This document shows positions 1 to 8,334 of a stretch of 64,000 nucleotides of DNA, piece after piece. The DNA lies in assembly GCF_018614075.1 (NCBI RefSeq), contig NZ_JAGGOZ010000021.1, positions 47,349-111,348 of the forward strand. Reading direction: 5' to 3'. This DNA comes from Streptomyces sp. ISL-94. GTDB lineage: Bacteria; Actinomycetota; Actinomycetes; Streptomycetales; Streptomycetaceae. A program made the translations under genes and the position numbers. The notes beneath the pieces were generated by a model that was given only the letters and a program-made list of their open reading frames with translations, was not told the origin of the DNA and did not search any database. Each line of letters opens with the position of its first letter. Positions within the stretch are counted from its first letter, which is position 1.

Positions 1-2
1 TC

Positions 3-377
3 GACTCCGAGGACACCGCCGTGGTGCTGGCTGCGGCCTGGGACGTCTTCGGTGTGACCGCCGAGCTCTGCGACAGCATCACCTTCGAAGAGGGCAGTGA
101 CGAGCTGCAGGCGATGCTCGCCGCGCAGAAGTGCGCGGCCGGCCGGGATCTGCTTCCGCTGCCGCAGACGGGCACGCCGGTCACGGCGCCGCCGCCGGGA
201 CCCGGGGCCGCCGGCCTCGACCCGTATGTGCGGCTCCTGGAGCACACGAGGCAATCCCTGGACCGGCTCCTCACCACAGCAGACAGCGTCGGAGAAGGCG
301 CGGCGCACGCGCTGAGCGAGGCCACCGCTCTGGCCTCCGGCGCGTCCGTGGCGCTGACCCGAGTCCGGGAGCGGTGA
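3..377 (+). CDS. C-terminal part of an unknown protein (5' end outside window)
   Basis: The reading frame is open back to the first base, so this is the 3' end of a gene that starts outside the window. The visible part (about 125 residues) has a Pro/Gly-rich linker followed by a helical tail ending in RVRER. It is one base from the GTG of the next gene (stop at 375-377, GTG at 379), so the two are probably translationally coupled in one operon. I recognise no domain. The neighbouring conjugation cluster suggests a plasmid-maintenance or transfer accessory role, but that is only context. Confidence 0.6.
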   Translation, partial: DSEDTAVVLAAAWDVFGVTAELCDSITFEEGSDELQAMLAAQKCAAGRDLLPLPQTGTPVTAPPPGPGAAGLDPYVRLLEHTRQSLDRLLTTADSVGEGAAHALSEATALASGASVALTRVRER

Positions 378-378
378 C

Positions 379-1983
379 GTGACCACACTGGGAGAGCTCT
401 TCGATGTCGCGGTCGGGCAGCTGCGGGCAGTGGCGGAGATCCCTCCGGCGTCCATCGGCCCGCAGGAGCGCGTCGCCCTGGTGGACGGGATCGACCAGGT
501 CCTGGGGCAGGTCAAGAGGGGCCTCGGCCCGCGCGCCTACACGCCCGTCCCCACCACGGAGGAGCGGGCCCTGACCACCGGGGAACGCAATCTGGAGGGC
601 GGCCTGGACCGGGCGAGCTCGTGGCTGGACACCGCCCAGGAGTACCTGCGGGCTCCGGCCGCGGGCAACGCCGGACCGGCCGATGAGCGGATCGCGACCG
701 CCGTACGGGCTCTGGGCGCCGTACGGGACACGATCGGCAGCCACCTCGGCCCCGACCGCGAGCCGCTGACCCCGTACGCCTATCTCCTGCGCCACCAGGC
801 CGCCTTCGACTACCTCACCCACCGGTACTCCGAGGTGGCCTGGGCCGGCGGCCAGGTCTTGCACCGCCTCGCCCAGGGCGCCGAGCACCCCGGCGCCGCC
901 GAGGCCTTCGAGGCGGCCCGGACCTCCCTGAACCAGGCCTCCGTGCACGCCCGGGCCTCCGCACGAGACGCCGACCACTCCCTGGCCTCCTTTCCCCTGG
1001 CGCTGGCCGTCGAGCCCGTCCAGGCCGCCGCCACCGATCCCACCAGCGCTGTCACGGCCCGGCTGGAGCAGGACAGCGAGCGGCTGTCCCGCGCGGCCTA
1101 CGGGGCCCTGCACGACCGGGCCGAGCAGCGGCTGGGCGGATCGGATCTCAAGCAGCTCTCCCACTGGATGGCGATGGCCCGCATCCTGTCCGGCCAGGTG
1201 CTGCGTCACGTCGCGGCGGACACCCCGGACGGGCCTCTGCGTGCCGGTCTCAACGAGGCCGCAAGCGCGCTGCGTACGTCGTCCCGGGCCTGGGCCGCCG
1301 CCGCGCAGGAGTGGCTGCAGGTCGTGGACATCGGCGACCCCCGTGAGCGCCCCAAGCTACCCCCGCCGGGCTACGAGCTCGTCCGCAAGGGCCAGGTCAC
1401 ACAGTTTCCGTCGACGGACCCCCACCCGGCCGTGGTCATCTCCCGTACCGCCTGCGTACGCGTCGGGCAGCTGATGTTCGGGCCCCGGTGGACGCCGGAA
1501 CAGGCGCCGGGAACACCCCGTCCCGCCGGAGACATCCTCGCGGACGCGGGAGGCGCGGGCCCGCTCACCGCATCGCTCTACCGGTTGCCGGCGGCAGGGT
1601 GGCAGATGGCCGTCGCCGCCCCATGGACCGTCCGACGGGCCGGAGCGGGCCTGGTGACCAACACCGCCAAGCACCGGCCCGCGCAGCTCGACCCGGGCCG
1701 GCGCTTCTACCCGGTCCACCTCCGACAGGTGGAAGCCCTCACCACCGCCTACACGGCGGTGATGAGCGCGGAACAGAGCTCCGCGGGCAAACTCCTCGAA
1801 GCCGCACTCCACGCCGGAACGCCCGTTGCCCGTGCGGTGCTGGACGCCTCCGCGCACCAGGCGATCGCCCGGGAACAGAAGTGGGTCACCACCAAACCGG
1901 TACAGGCGCCGCCCCGCGACCTGCCCCGGGCACACGTCCCGACCGAACTGCTGACCGGGCGCCGCCCGGGGATGCGCCGGTGA
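379..1983 (+). CDS. Unknown helical protein, 534 aa, transfer-region accessory
   Basis: A long open frame with good actinobacterial codon use, starting at GTG 379 directly after the upstream stop. The first ~320 residues look almost entirely alpha-helical (Ala/Leu/Arg-rich, many short amphipathic helices). A more globular segment with VISRTACVRVGQLMFGP near residue 355 follows, then a C-terminal tail ending GRRPGMRR. No signal peptide or membrane segment is visible. I do not recognise the family. Its last ~50 codons recur at 18003-18162 in a decayed copy, showing that this gene end took part in a duplication that brackets the conjugation region. Confidence 0.6.
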   Translation: MTTLGELFDVAVGQLRAVAEIPPASIGPQERVALVDGIDQVLGQVKRGLGPRAYTPVPTTEERALTTGERNLEGGLDRASSWLDTAQEYLRAPAAGNAGPADERIATAVRALGAVRDTIGSHLGPDREPLTPYAYLLRHQAAFDYLTHRYSEVAWAGGQVLHRLAQGAEHPGAAEAFEAARTSLNQASVHARASARDADHSLASFPLALAVEPVQAAATDPTSAVTARLEQDSERLSRAAYGALHDRAEQRLGGSDLKQLSHWMAMARILSGQVLRHVAADTPDGPLRAGLNEAASALRTSSRAWAAAAQEWLQVVDIGDPRERPKLPPPGYELVRKGQVTQFPSTDPHPAVVISRTACVRVGQLMFGPRWTPEQAPGTPRPAGDILADAGGAGPLTASLYRLPAAGWQMAVAAPWTVRRAGAGLVTNTAKHRPAQLDPGRRFYPVHLRQVEALTTAYTAVMSAEQSSAGKLLEAALHAGTPVARAVLDASAHQAIAREQKWVTTKPVQAPPRDLPRAHVPTELLTGRRPGMRR

Positions 1984-1998
1984 GCCCGCCCCGTTCCC
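1834..1998 (+). repeat. Long direct repeat, copy 1 (3' end of the 534-aa gene)
   Basis: About 165 bp, from gcggtgctggacgcc through the stop codon of the 534-aa gene, is repeated almost identically in the same orientation at 18003-18162. The second copy carries a 5-bp deletion and a few substitutions. The two copies bracket about 16 kb that includes the whole conjugation cluster and CRISPR array 1. Confidence 0.9.
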
Positions 1999-2088
1999 GG
2001 GCGAACTCACCGGCCGGACCGTCGCTCTGTGCGCCGCCTTCGTCGTGCTGGCCGGCTCGCTCGCCGCCTGGGCCACCGGAGGTGGACC

Positions 2089-2253
2089 GTGGCCTCGCGT
2101 CTCGTCCCGGTAGCCGTCCTCGCCGGCTGTGCGGCCTCCGCCGCCTCCGTCCTGGCCTTCACGGCCGGCGCGGGCGTGGAGCCCGCAGACGGAGACCGGA
2201 GACAAGCCCGCACTGCGCAGCATCGGGGGGCTGGCGTTTTTAGAGGGAGTTAG
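2089..2253 (+). CDS. Small putative membrane protein
   Basis: A 54-codon frame from GTG 2089, preceded by a good ribosome-binding site (GGAGGTGG at 2078-2085). The N-terminal half (LVPVAVLAGCAASAASVLAF) is a plausible single membrane segment or signal anchor. The tail is polar and low-complexity. Just upstream, another frame (about 1985-2110) also encodes a hydrophobic segment, TVALCAAFVVLAGSLAAW, but has no start codon, so this stretch may be a decayed pair of small membrane genes. No family recognised. Confidence 0.35.
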   Translation: MASRLVPVAVLAGCAASAASVLAFTAGAGVEPADGDRRQARTAQHRGAGVFRGS

Positions 2254-2542
2254 GCCCATTTGTGCTGGTCAAGTGGTTGTGGCTGCGGAGACGAGTCAGT
2301 AGTTGCCAGCGTATCCAGGTCAGTTGGCAGCAGAAACGCAGCACAACTGCGTGCGCATCAGGGGAGCCGAGAGGTCCACCGAGCCGACGGCGGGTACAGC
2401 GGCCAGCTCACTGATGAGGAGGACGCGTGCGGCCGGCGCATTGCGGTCGCGCTCCGGGACCGGCGTCAGGGGGCTGCACGAAGCGAAGGGCAAGCACGGC
2501 TACATGGCTCCGGCCGTGTAGATCCGATGAGGAGCAACCACC
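2254..2542. other. Intergenic region upstream of the paralog pair
   Basis: No convincing gene. It should hold the promoter of the downstream two-gene unit. The only clear element is the ribosome-binding site GAGGAG a few bases before the ATG at 2543. Confidence 0.3.
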
Positions 2543-3295
2543 ATGAGACTCACCATCGACGGCGACTGGACCGCGACCGTGACGGGCGAACCCCTGACCA
2601 TCGCCCCGGGCTTCGTCTTCCGGGACTTCCGTGTGCGCATCGCGACGTACACGGACGTAAAGGAGCGCGAGCGGTTCCAGCTCGACACCTTCGGCAGTCA
2701 GGATTGGTTGTGGGACACGCCCGACGATTTCCGCTTCGATCCGGCGAGCCGGGAACTGGTCGGTGCCGAGTTCCATGTCCCCAGTGAGGTCGCGGATGCC
2801 GAGGACAGCGTCCGCGTGGCCGCCACACCCGCCGTCCGGCCGGGCGGCCTCCGTGCGGACGAGGCCCGGGACTTCCGCCTGGAGGTGACCACGGAGCTGT
2901 GCCGTGCTCCCGGGGACACCGTGCTGACCTGTCTGCGCGACCTCGACGTCCTCGACGGGCCGCTGGAGGCCCGCATCGGCATCGCACCCGACGTGGCGCT
3001 CCTCGTCCAGCACGGCACCGTCGTCGGCTGGAGCCTCACGGATCCCGTGCGCTATCTGACCAGTGGGTTCGCCGCCCCGGACCCGGCTCCTCCCTCCCCG
3101 GCCACCCGGCTCCTGTTCACCCAATGCCTGGATCTGATCACCACGTCGCTGCTCGACGAGATGAGGGACCGGAACCCAGTGGCCCTGACCAGACTCCGGG
3201 CGCTCGACCGCGCCCTGCGAAGCCAGCGCGAGGACCGCCACCGGGCCGACGCCCTGCTCGCGCTCGTCGCGGAACTGCTCGAGGACTACGGGTGA
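2543..3295 (+). CDS. Unknown protein, tandem paralog A (possible immunity-type protein)
   Basis: A 250-residue soluble acidic protein starting at ATG 2543 after GAGGAG. It is a paralog of the next gene, sharing DVKERER, FGSQDWLWDTPD and RIGIAPDVALLVQHGTVVGW. Homologous fragments also occur at 18916-19636. The N-terminal part (about 1-190) looks mixed alpha/beta; the C-terminal ~60 residues are helical (AL.SQREDRHRADALLALVAELL). There is no catalytic motif, signal or membrane segment. Tandem, rapidly decaying paralogs beside toxin-like debris are typical of immunity-protein arrays, but I cannot assign a Pfam family. The stop overlaps the GTG of paralog B (GTGA). Confidence 0.7.
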   Translation: MRLTIDGDWTATVTGEPLTIAPGFVFRDFRVRIATYTDVKERERFQLDTFGSQDWLWDTPDDFRFDPASRELVGAEFHVPSEVADAEDSVRVAATPAVRPGGLRADEARDFRLEVTTELCRAPGDTVLTCLRDLDVLDGPLEARIGIAPDVALLVQHGTVVGWSLTDPVRYLTSGFAAPDPAPPSPATRLLFTQCLDLITTSLLDEMRDRNPVALTRLRALDRALRSQREDRHRADALLALVAELLEDYG

Positions 3296-4053
3296 CCGCG
3301 CAGCTGACGTTCGACGGCGAGTGGCGGGCAGCGGTGACGGACGATCCGCTGCCCATCGCTCCCCGCTTCACGGGCACTTCTGTGGATGTCGTGCAGTACG
3401 CGGACGTGAAGGAACGTGAGCGGTGGCTCCTGGGTACGTTCGGCAGCCAGGACTGGCTGTGGGACACCCCTGACGTCTTCCGGTTTGATCCGGCCGGCCG
3501 AAATCTGGTCGGGGCCGAGTTCCAGCTGCCGGGAGAGACCGCATCCGCCGAGGACGCCGCCCGTGTCCCCGTCACGCCCGCGGCACGCCCGGGCGGACTC
3601 CGCGCTGACGAGGCCCGGGACTTCCGGCACGAGATCACCACGGTCCTGTGCCGTGCTCCCGGGGACACCGTGCTCACGTGCCTGCGCGACCTCGAGGTCC
3701 TCGACGAGCCGCTGGAGGCCCGCATCGGCATCGCACCCGACGTGGCGCTCCTCGTCCAGCACGGCACCGTCGTCGGCTGGAGCCTCACCGACCCGGTCCG
3801 GTACCTGACGACCACGTTCGCCGACCCCGATCCCGGCCCGCCCTCCCCCGAGGCCCGTCGCCTGCTCACCGAATGCCTGGACCTGACCACCGAGCCGGTG
3901 CTCGAAGACGTGGAGGACGGCGATCCGGTCGCCCTGGCCCGGCTCCGGGCCGCCGACGAGTAGTCCCTGCGCGATCAGCGCGAGGACCGTCACCGCGCCG
4001 ACGCCCTGCGCGAGTTGATCGCCAACATCGTGGATATCTACGGGAACTGGTGA
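3292..4053 (+). pseudogene. Tandem paralog B, interrupted by a nonsense codon
   Basis: Starts at GTG 3292 in a GTGA overlap with paralog A and is collinear with it to residue ~223. A TAG at 3961-3963 then stops the frame. Directly after the TAG the same frame continues with SLRDQREDRHRADAL and ends at 4051-4053 with IYGNW, exactly where the relatives at 3.29 and 19.2 kb end. A single substitution has therefore removed the last ~30 residues. A 223-residue product could still be made. Functional status is uncertain. Confidence 0.75.
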
Positions 4054-4059
4054 CGGCCG

Positions 4060-4458
4060 ACGGGAAAGCAAGGCCGCGAGTGGTTGCCGGCTTGGACGGA
4101 GATCGCCTCGAAGACCCGGATCGAGGCCTTCCAGAAGCCCTGGAAGCGGAGGTCGTTCTGGAAGGTGTTCCAGTAGAGGCCGGGTCGGCCTTCTCCTTCA
4201 TCACGTCCCAAACGTGTGGGTTGAAGACGGCCACGGCCTCGGTACGGCGGCACGGACCTCCGAGGCCCTGACGGGAAGGGCCAGCTCGTCCCAGGCGGCG
4301 AGGACTTCGTCGAAGTCCGCCCAGTTGACGTCTTCTGAGGTCGGGACGTCACCGGATGGCGTGGACCTGACCGCAGACGGGTCAGGTTCGGGCCGGCCCG
4401 GGGCCGGCCGGCCGGGGGCTGAACGATCAGCGCCGCCCCACAGGGGCATCGCCTTCAC
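4060..4458 (-). pseudogene. Decayed gene at the distal end of the conjugation operon
   Basis: On the minus strand three frames each carry part of one plausible protein. WADFDEVLAAWDELALP (about 4330-4280) is followed, in another frame, by VFNPHVWDVMKEKADP (about 4235-4190), and then by YWNTFQNDLRFQGFWKAS (about 4180-4125). At least two frameshifts separate them, so the gene is broken. It lies directly downstream of the 171-aa gene and was probably the last cistron of the transfer operon. The family is not recognised. Confidence 0.55.
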
Positions 4459-4541
4459 GCCGCTCCTGGGTGGCGGCCCCAGGGGGGCGGCCCGGTCTGC
4501 TGGTGTGGCCGTCTCGGGTGCCTCCCCAGGTCCGTACGTCG

Positions 4542-5057
4542 CTACAGCGGCGCGTTGAGCTCGGCTTCGCGGCGGTCGAGTTCGGCGGCTGCCGGGTGGG
4601 CGGCCTCGGCGGTCGTCGCGTCCGAGAGCGTCAGGTACAGCTCGAAGGCGTCCTCGCTGCCGGCCGGGCGGCGAACGATGAGCGGCGGGTCCTGGTGGGT
4701 GCCGGTCGCGCAGGCGGCGAGCTGCAGGCGGGGGACGAAGGCGTGCAGGGTGTTGATCCAGTCGGCTTCGGCGAGCTCACGGCCTGGGGCCTCCTCGCCG
4801 GCGTACGTGCGCATCCAGCCTGCGTAGAGGGCGGTGAGGTGTTCGACGACCGCGGAGTGCCGGTACCAGCAGTGCGTGAGCGTGTTGTGGAGTTCGAAGG
4901 TCTTGCGGAGCCAGTCGACCCATCCGCCGAGCTCGCGCATGCGCATCCGCCGCTCCGAGGGGTCCATGGCCGCCCACACCCAGCGCTGTGGCTCGGTCAG
5001 CCGGGGGGCGTTGGGTGGCATCGGCCAGAGGTCGGCGGGGTTCATCGGGTCGGGCAC
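4542..5057 (-). CDS. DUF4913-like protein, 171 aa
   Basis: A soluble protein with a central helical segment, NTLTHCWYRHSAVVEHLTAL followed by a W-rich stretch (GWMRTYAGEEAPGRELAEADW). This resembles the DUF4913 proteins common on actinobacterial conjugative elements: a Trp, a His/Arg pair, then an aspartate-tryptophan helix. It follows the coupling-protein gene by 30 bp in the same operon. The role is unknown; position suggests an accessory of the transfer machine. The family assignment is from memory of the pattern and is moderate at best. Confidence 0.65.
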   Translation of the reverse strand: MPDPMNPADLWPMPPNAPRLTEPQRWVWAAMDPSERRMRMRELGGWVDWLRKTFELHNTLTHCWYRHSAVVEHLTALYAGWMRTYAGEEAPGRELAEADWINTLHAFVPRLQLAACATGTHQDPPLIVRRPAGSEDAFELYLTLSDATTAEAAHPAAAELDRREAELNAPL

Positions 5058-5087
5058 GTGCGCTCCTGGGGCGGTTCGTCGTCGGCT

Positions 5088-6773
5088 CTACTTCGTGGCG
5101 GGGCCCGCCGTGGGCTCGGCGAGGAGCTTCTTGAGGTCCTTGTCGCGGAAGGTGAGGCGCATCTTCACCTTGATCGGCGGCAGGTTGGTGTACTGCGCGA
5201 TGGCGGTGAAGTCGGGCAGCTGCTGGAGGGAATGGACCGGGGCCAGGTCGGTCTCGGTGGCTTGCGTGTTGGTGGAGTGCTCGCCCCGGGAGCGGCCGTG
5301 ACTGGTCTTCATGACCTCGGTCCGCCCGTACAGGCCGGAGAAGTAGCGCAGCGTCTCGAGGTCGCCGCAGCCCGGCAGGAGCATGCGCAGTCCGCTCGCC
5401 GACAGGACGGTGTTGGCCTTCTGCGTGCCGAGGGATTCGCGGAGCTGGGAGAGGTCGTGCCAGACCGTCAGGAGGGTGATGCCCATGCCGCGGCCGGTTG
5501 TGAGGATGTTGGGCAGGCGGGGGTAGCGCAGCATGTTGCCGGCCTCGTCGACGAGGATGCCGACGGCGGGGTCGATGGGCTTCCCGGTGCGGTTGTAGCG
5601 GGACTCCGCGGCGTGGATGGCTCCGGCGATCAGGGAGCTGATGAGCGGGGCGAAGCGGTCGGCGTCGGCCTCGGAGGCGATGACACAGATGGTGCCCCGC
5701 CTGTCGAGCCATTCCGCGAAGGTGAAGTCGGAGCGGGCGCAGGTCTCGCGGACTTCCTCGTCGGCGAAGACGCGGGCCAGGACGTTGAGGGTGAACTGGA
5801 TGGAGCCGATGCCGTCCTCGTGCAGGCGCAGCCAGGGGGAGGCGTAGTCGTCGGCGACGTCGGTGAAACCGTGGGCGAGGAGAACGGCGCGGACGTGGTC
5901 GACGGCGTCCTTGCCCAGCGAGATCCAGCGGCGCATGTCGGAGATGCCACCGCCGGAGAGGTGGGCCGCGAGCAGGATGCCCTTGAGGACGCTCTTGGCC
6001 TGGTCGATCCAGGGCGCAGCCCGCTTTTCGTCGCCTGAGGGGGACGCTTCGGCCAGCCACGAGGCCATCCGGTCCGCGTCCTTCGCGTCGGCGCAGTACT
6101 CGACCGGCGACCAGTGGTCGCTGTCGCGGCCCGGGATACCGGCCGGGGCAATGACCCAGACGGGCCCGACCCCGCGGCGGCGGGCGTAGATGACGTCCAG
6201 GTCCGCGGCCTTGGTGGTGGTGACGACCAGGGGGCCCTGCCACTCGGCGGCGTTGGGCAGGACCAGCCCGGTCGTCTTCGACGAGCCGGGCACGCCGAAG
6301 ACGGTCGCGGAGATATTGGGCTGGGCGGCCACCACCTTCCTGGTCCGCAGGCCCCGTCCGGCGGTGATGCGGTTGACCCGCTTCGTCGGGTCGTTCGCCG
6401 CGGACATCTTCTGCTCGGTCTTCGCGCCTCCCCACTGGGCTCCGCCCGAGCGGCCGCCGAAGGACACCGCGCCGGCGACCTTGACGATCACGGCGCCCAG
6501 GGCGAGTACGAGGAGCACGGTGAGTGCGTAGAACAGCCAGGGCGGCGGGGCCGGCTGGTAGACGGAGGCAGGGCCTTTCGCGAGGGCCGAGATGACGGTG
6601 ACGGGCACGCTGCCGGTGCTGCGGGCCCAGCCGTTGCCGGACAGCAGCCCGGCGAGCGGCCCGGCCAGGAGGACGGAGCCGCCGATCGTGACGGCCAGGC
6701 CCGCGCCGTACGCGGCGAGCAGCGTGTTGTCGTCGAGTCCGGCGGCGGACGGGCCTGTACCTCGCTCGGGCAC
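5088..6773 (-). CDS. VirD4/TraG-type conjugative coupling ATPase
   Basis: A 561-residue protein starting at GTG 6773. Two N-terminal membrane segments (about 18-45 and 80-105) precede a RecA-like NTPase domain with the P-loop GVPGSSKTTG near residue 160 and Walker B VGILVDEAGN near residue 400. The C-terminal half carries the TraM-recognition-type signature (NILTTGRGMGITLLTVWHDLSQ). This is the coupling protein that docks the relaxase-DNA complex on the secretion channel at the membrane. The start lies one base past the stop of the VirB4 gene, in a tightly packed operon. Confidence 0.93.
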   Translation of the reverse strand: MPERGTGPSAAGLDDNTLLAAYGAGLAVTIGGSVLLAGPLAGLLSGNGWARSTGSVPVTVISALAKGPASVYQPAPPPWLFYALTVLLVLALGAVIVKVAGAVSFGGRSGGAQWGGAKTEQKMSAANDPTKRVNRITAGRGLRTRKVVAAQPNISATVFGVPGSSKTTGLVLPNAAEWQGPLVVTTTKAADLDVIYARRRGVGPVWVIAPAGIPGRDSDHWSPVEYCADAKDADRMASWLAEASPSGDEKRAAPWIDQAKSVLKGILLAAHLSGGGISDMRRWISLGKDAVDHVRAVLLAHGFTDVADDYASPWLRLHEDGIGSIQFTLNVLARVFADEEVRETCARSDFTFAEWLDRRGTICVIASEADADRFAPLISSLIAGAIHAAESRYNRTGKPIDPAVGILVDEAGNMLRYPRLPNILTTGRGMGITLLTVWHDLSQLRESLGTQKANTVLSASGLRMLLPGCGDLETLRYFSGLYGRTEVMKTSHGRSRGEHSTNTQATETDLAPVHSLQQLPDFTAIAQYTNLPPIKVKMRLTFRDKDLKKLLAEPTAGPATK

Positions 6774-6774
6774 G

Positions 6775-8334
6775 TCAGATCACCATCTTCTCGTCGGTCT
6801 CGAAGAGGCGTTCCTCGGTGCGGGAGAGCACGAGCTGGACGGCGTGGGAGCCGCCGCCGCGGCCGACCTTCCACAGGGCGCGGCCGCGCTGGCCGGCTCC
6901 CCAGGAGCCGATGAGGGCGCATTCGGAGTCGGTGAGTCCAATGGCCTCGCGGGTGATCTGGAGGGGCCGGGTGTCCTGGGCGAGCTGGATGCGGGTCTCG
7001 CAGGAGGCGATGAGGTCGCGGGCGATGGCGACGGCCTCGGAGCCCGCCGCGCCGACGGACTCGAAGTCGGAGAGGCGGTGGGTGGCCAGGACCTGGATGG
7101 TGCCCGTCGCCCTGCTGAGCCTGAGGTCGGCGTCGATCTTCTTGACCATGGTGGCGCCGCCGGAGCGCATCTGCCGCCACAGCTCGTCGCGTACGACGAT
7201 CCACGGCTTCTGTCCGGGCTGGTCGATGGCGGACTGCGCCCAGCTCGATACGCAGGACAGCACCATGGCGACGGTCTCGTCGCCGTACTCCTGCAGGGCG
7301 GAGATGTCGACGGACTGGAGCGGGGCGTCCCAGTCCAGGTCGATCGAGGTGGCCTCGTCGAAGAGACCGCCGAGGTGGCCGGTGACCATGCCGCCCAGCG
7401 CGGAGCGGATGGAGGCCATCTGCTCGCGGGCCCGCTGGACTTCTCCGTCGCGGATGCGCAACTCGCGGGCCATGACGTCGGTGGGGTCGCGCAGCCGGTC
7501 GTAGACGAGGGGGAGGGTGGGCACGGCGAAGCGGGAGGTGCCGGTGCCGTGGAGCTCGCCGGTGACCTCGCGTACGGCGACGTCGAGGGCTTCTTCCTCC
7601 TGGGGGAGCAGGGTGCGGCGCAGCTGGAGTTCGAGCAGTGCCTTCAGCAGGGTCAGGCGGCGCCGGTGGATCTCGGTCAGGCGGGACTTGAGCTCGGCCG
7701 GGTCCTTGATGAGGTCCAAACCCGCGCCGAGCGGGCCCGCGTCCAGCGGGTTGAGGCGGCCGGGCAGGCCGGGGCCGAGGCGTACCGGCTCGACGCCGAG
7801 GTGGCGGCACAGGGCCTGGTACTCGCCCTTGACGTCTCCGGCGATCAGCGTGCGGTGCCCGAACGCCATCAGTCGCAGCGACAAGGCCTTGACGTGCGCG
7901 CTCTTACCCGACCCGGGGATGCCGGTGATCATCACGTTGGGGTTGGTGCACAGTCCTTCTTTCACCCAGACCGCGGGGTGGGCGCTGAAGGCCTCCGTGG
8001 TCAGGACGTTGCGGCCGATGTACGCGCCGATGGGCGGCAGGCTTGCCGCGTGCAGGAACGGGTAGAGGCCGGCGGCGTTCGCGGTGTCCGCGCGTACGAC
8101 TTCGGTGCGCGGCACGGCGGCGGCGCGGCCGGCGAACGGCTGGCTCCAGCCTTTCCTGGGGGCCACCCGCATCGAGGTCGCCGGGTCTTCCAGAAGGCGG
8201 GAGCGGCGCAGTTCGCGGGCGGTGCGCTGGGGCGGGATCGGCAGGGGCGGGCGGTCGGCGACGCCGGCCGCCTCGTCGATGCTGATGGCGTCGAGGAGGG
8301 TGTCGCCCGCCGGGCGGCGGGAGAAGAGGCCCAT
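6775..8334 (-). CDS. VirB4/TraC-type conjugation ATPase
   Basis: 519 residues from ATG 8334, which overlaps the upstream stop as ATGA. The P-loop ITGIPGSGKSAHV is near residue 140 and the Walker B-like IVVRDELW near residue 380. Helical segments follow, and a C-terminal LATHRLSDF block typical of VirB4 ATPases. It has no membrane segment and should act as a peripheral cytoplasmic motor energising channel assembly and transfer. It is shorter than proteobacterial VirB4 (about 800 aa) because the N-terminal part is supplied by the separate upstream gene. Confidence 0.92.
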   Translation of the reverse strand: MGLFSRRPAGDTLLDAISIDEAAGVADRPPLPIPPQRTARELRRSRLLEDPATSMRVAPRKGWSQPFAGRAAAVPRTEVVRADTANAAGLYPFLHAASLPPIGAYIGRNVLTTEAFSAHPAVWVKEGLCTNPNVMITGIPGSGKSAHVKALSLRLMAFGHRTLIAGDVKGEYQALCRHLGVEPVRLGPGLPGRLNPLDAGPLGAGLDLIKDPAELKSRLTEIHRRRLTLLKALLELQLRRTLLPQEEEALDVAVREVTGELHGTGTSRFAVPTLPLVYDRLRDPTDVMARELRIRDGEVQRAREQMASIRSALGGMVTGHLGGLFDEATSIDLDWDAPLQSVDISALQEYGDETVAMVLSCVSSWAQSAIDQPGQKPWIVVRDELWRQMRSGGATMVKKIDADLRLSRATGTIQVLATHRLSDFESVGAAGSEAVAIARDLIASCETRIQLAQDTRPLQITREAIGLTDSECALIGSWGAGQRGRALWKVGRGGGSHAVQLVLSRTEERLFETDEKMVI

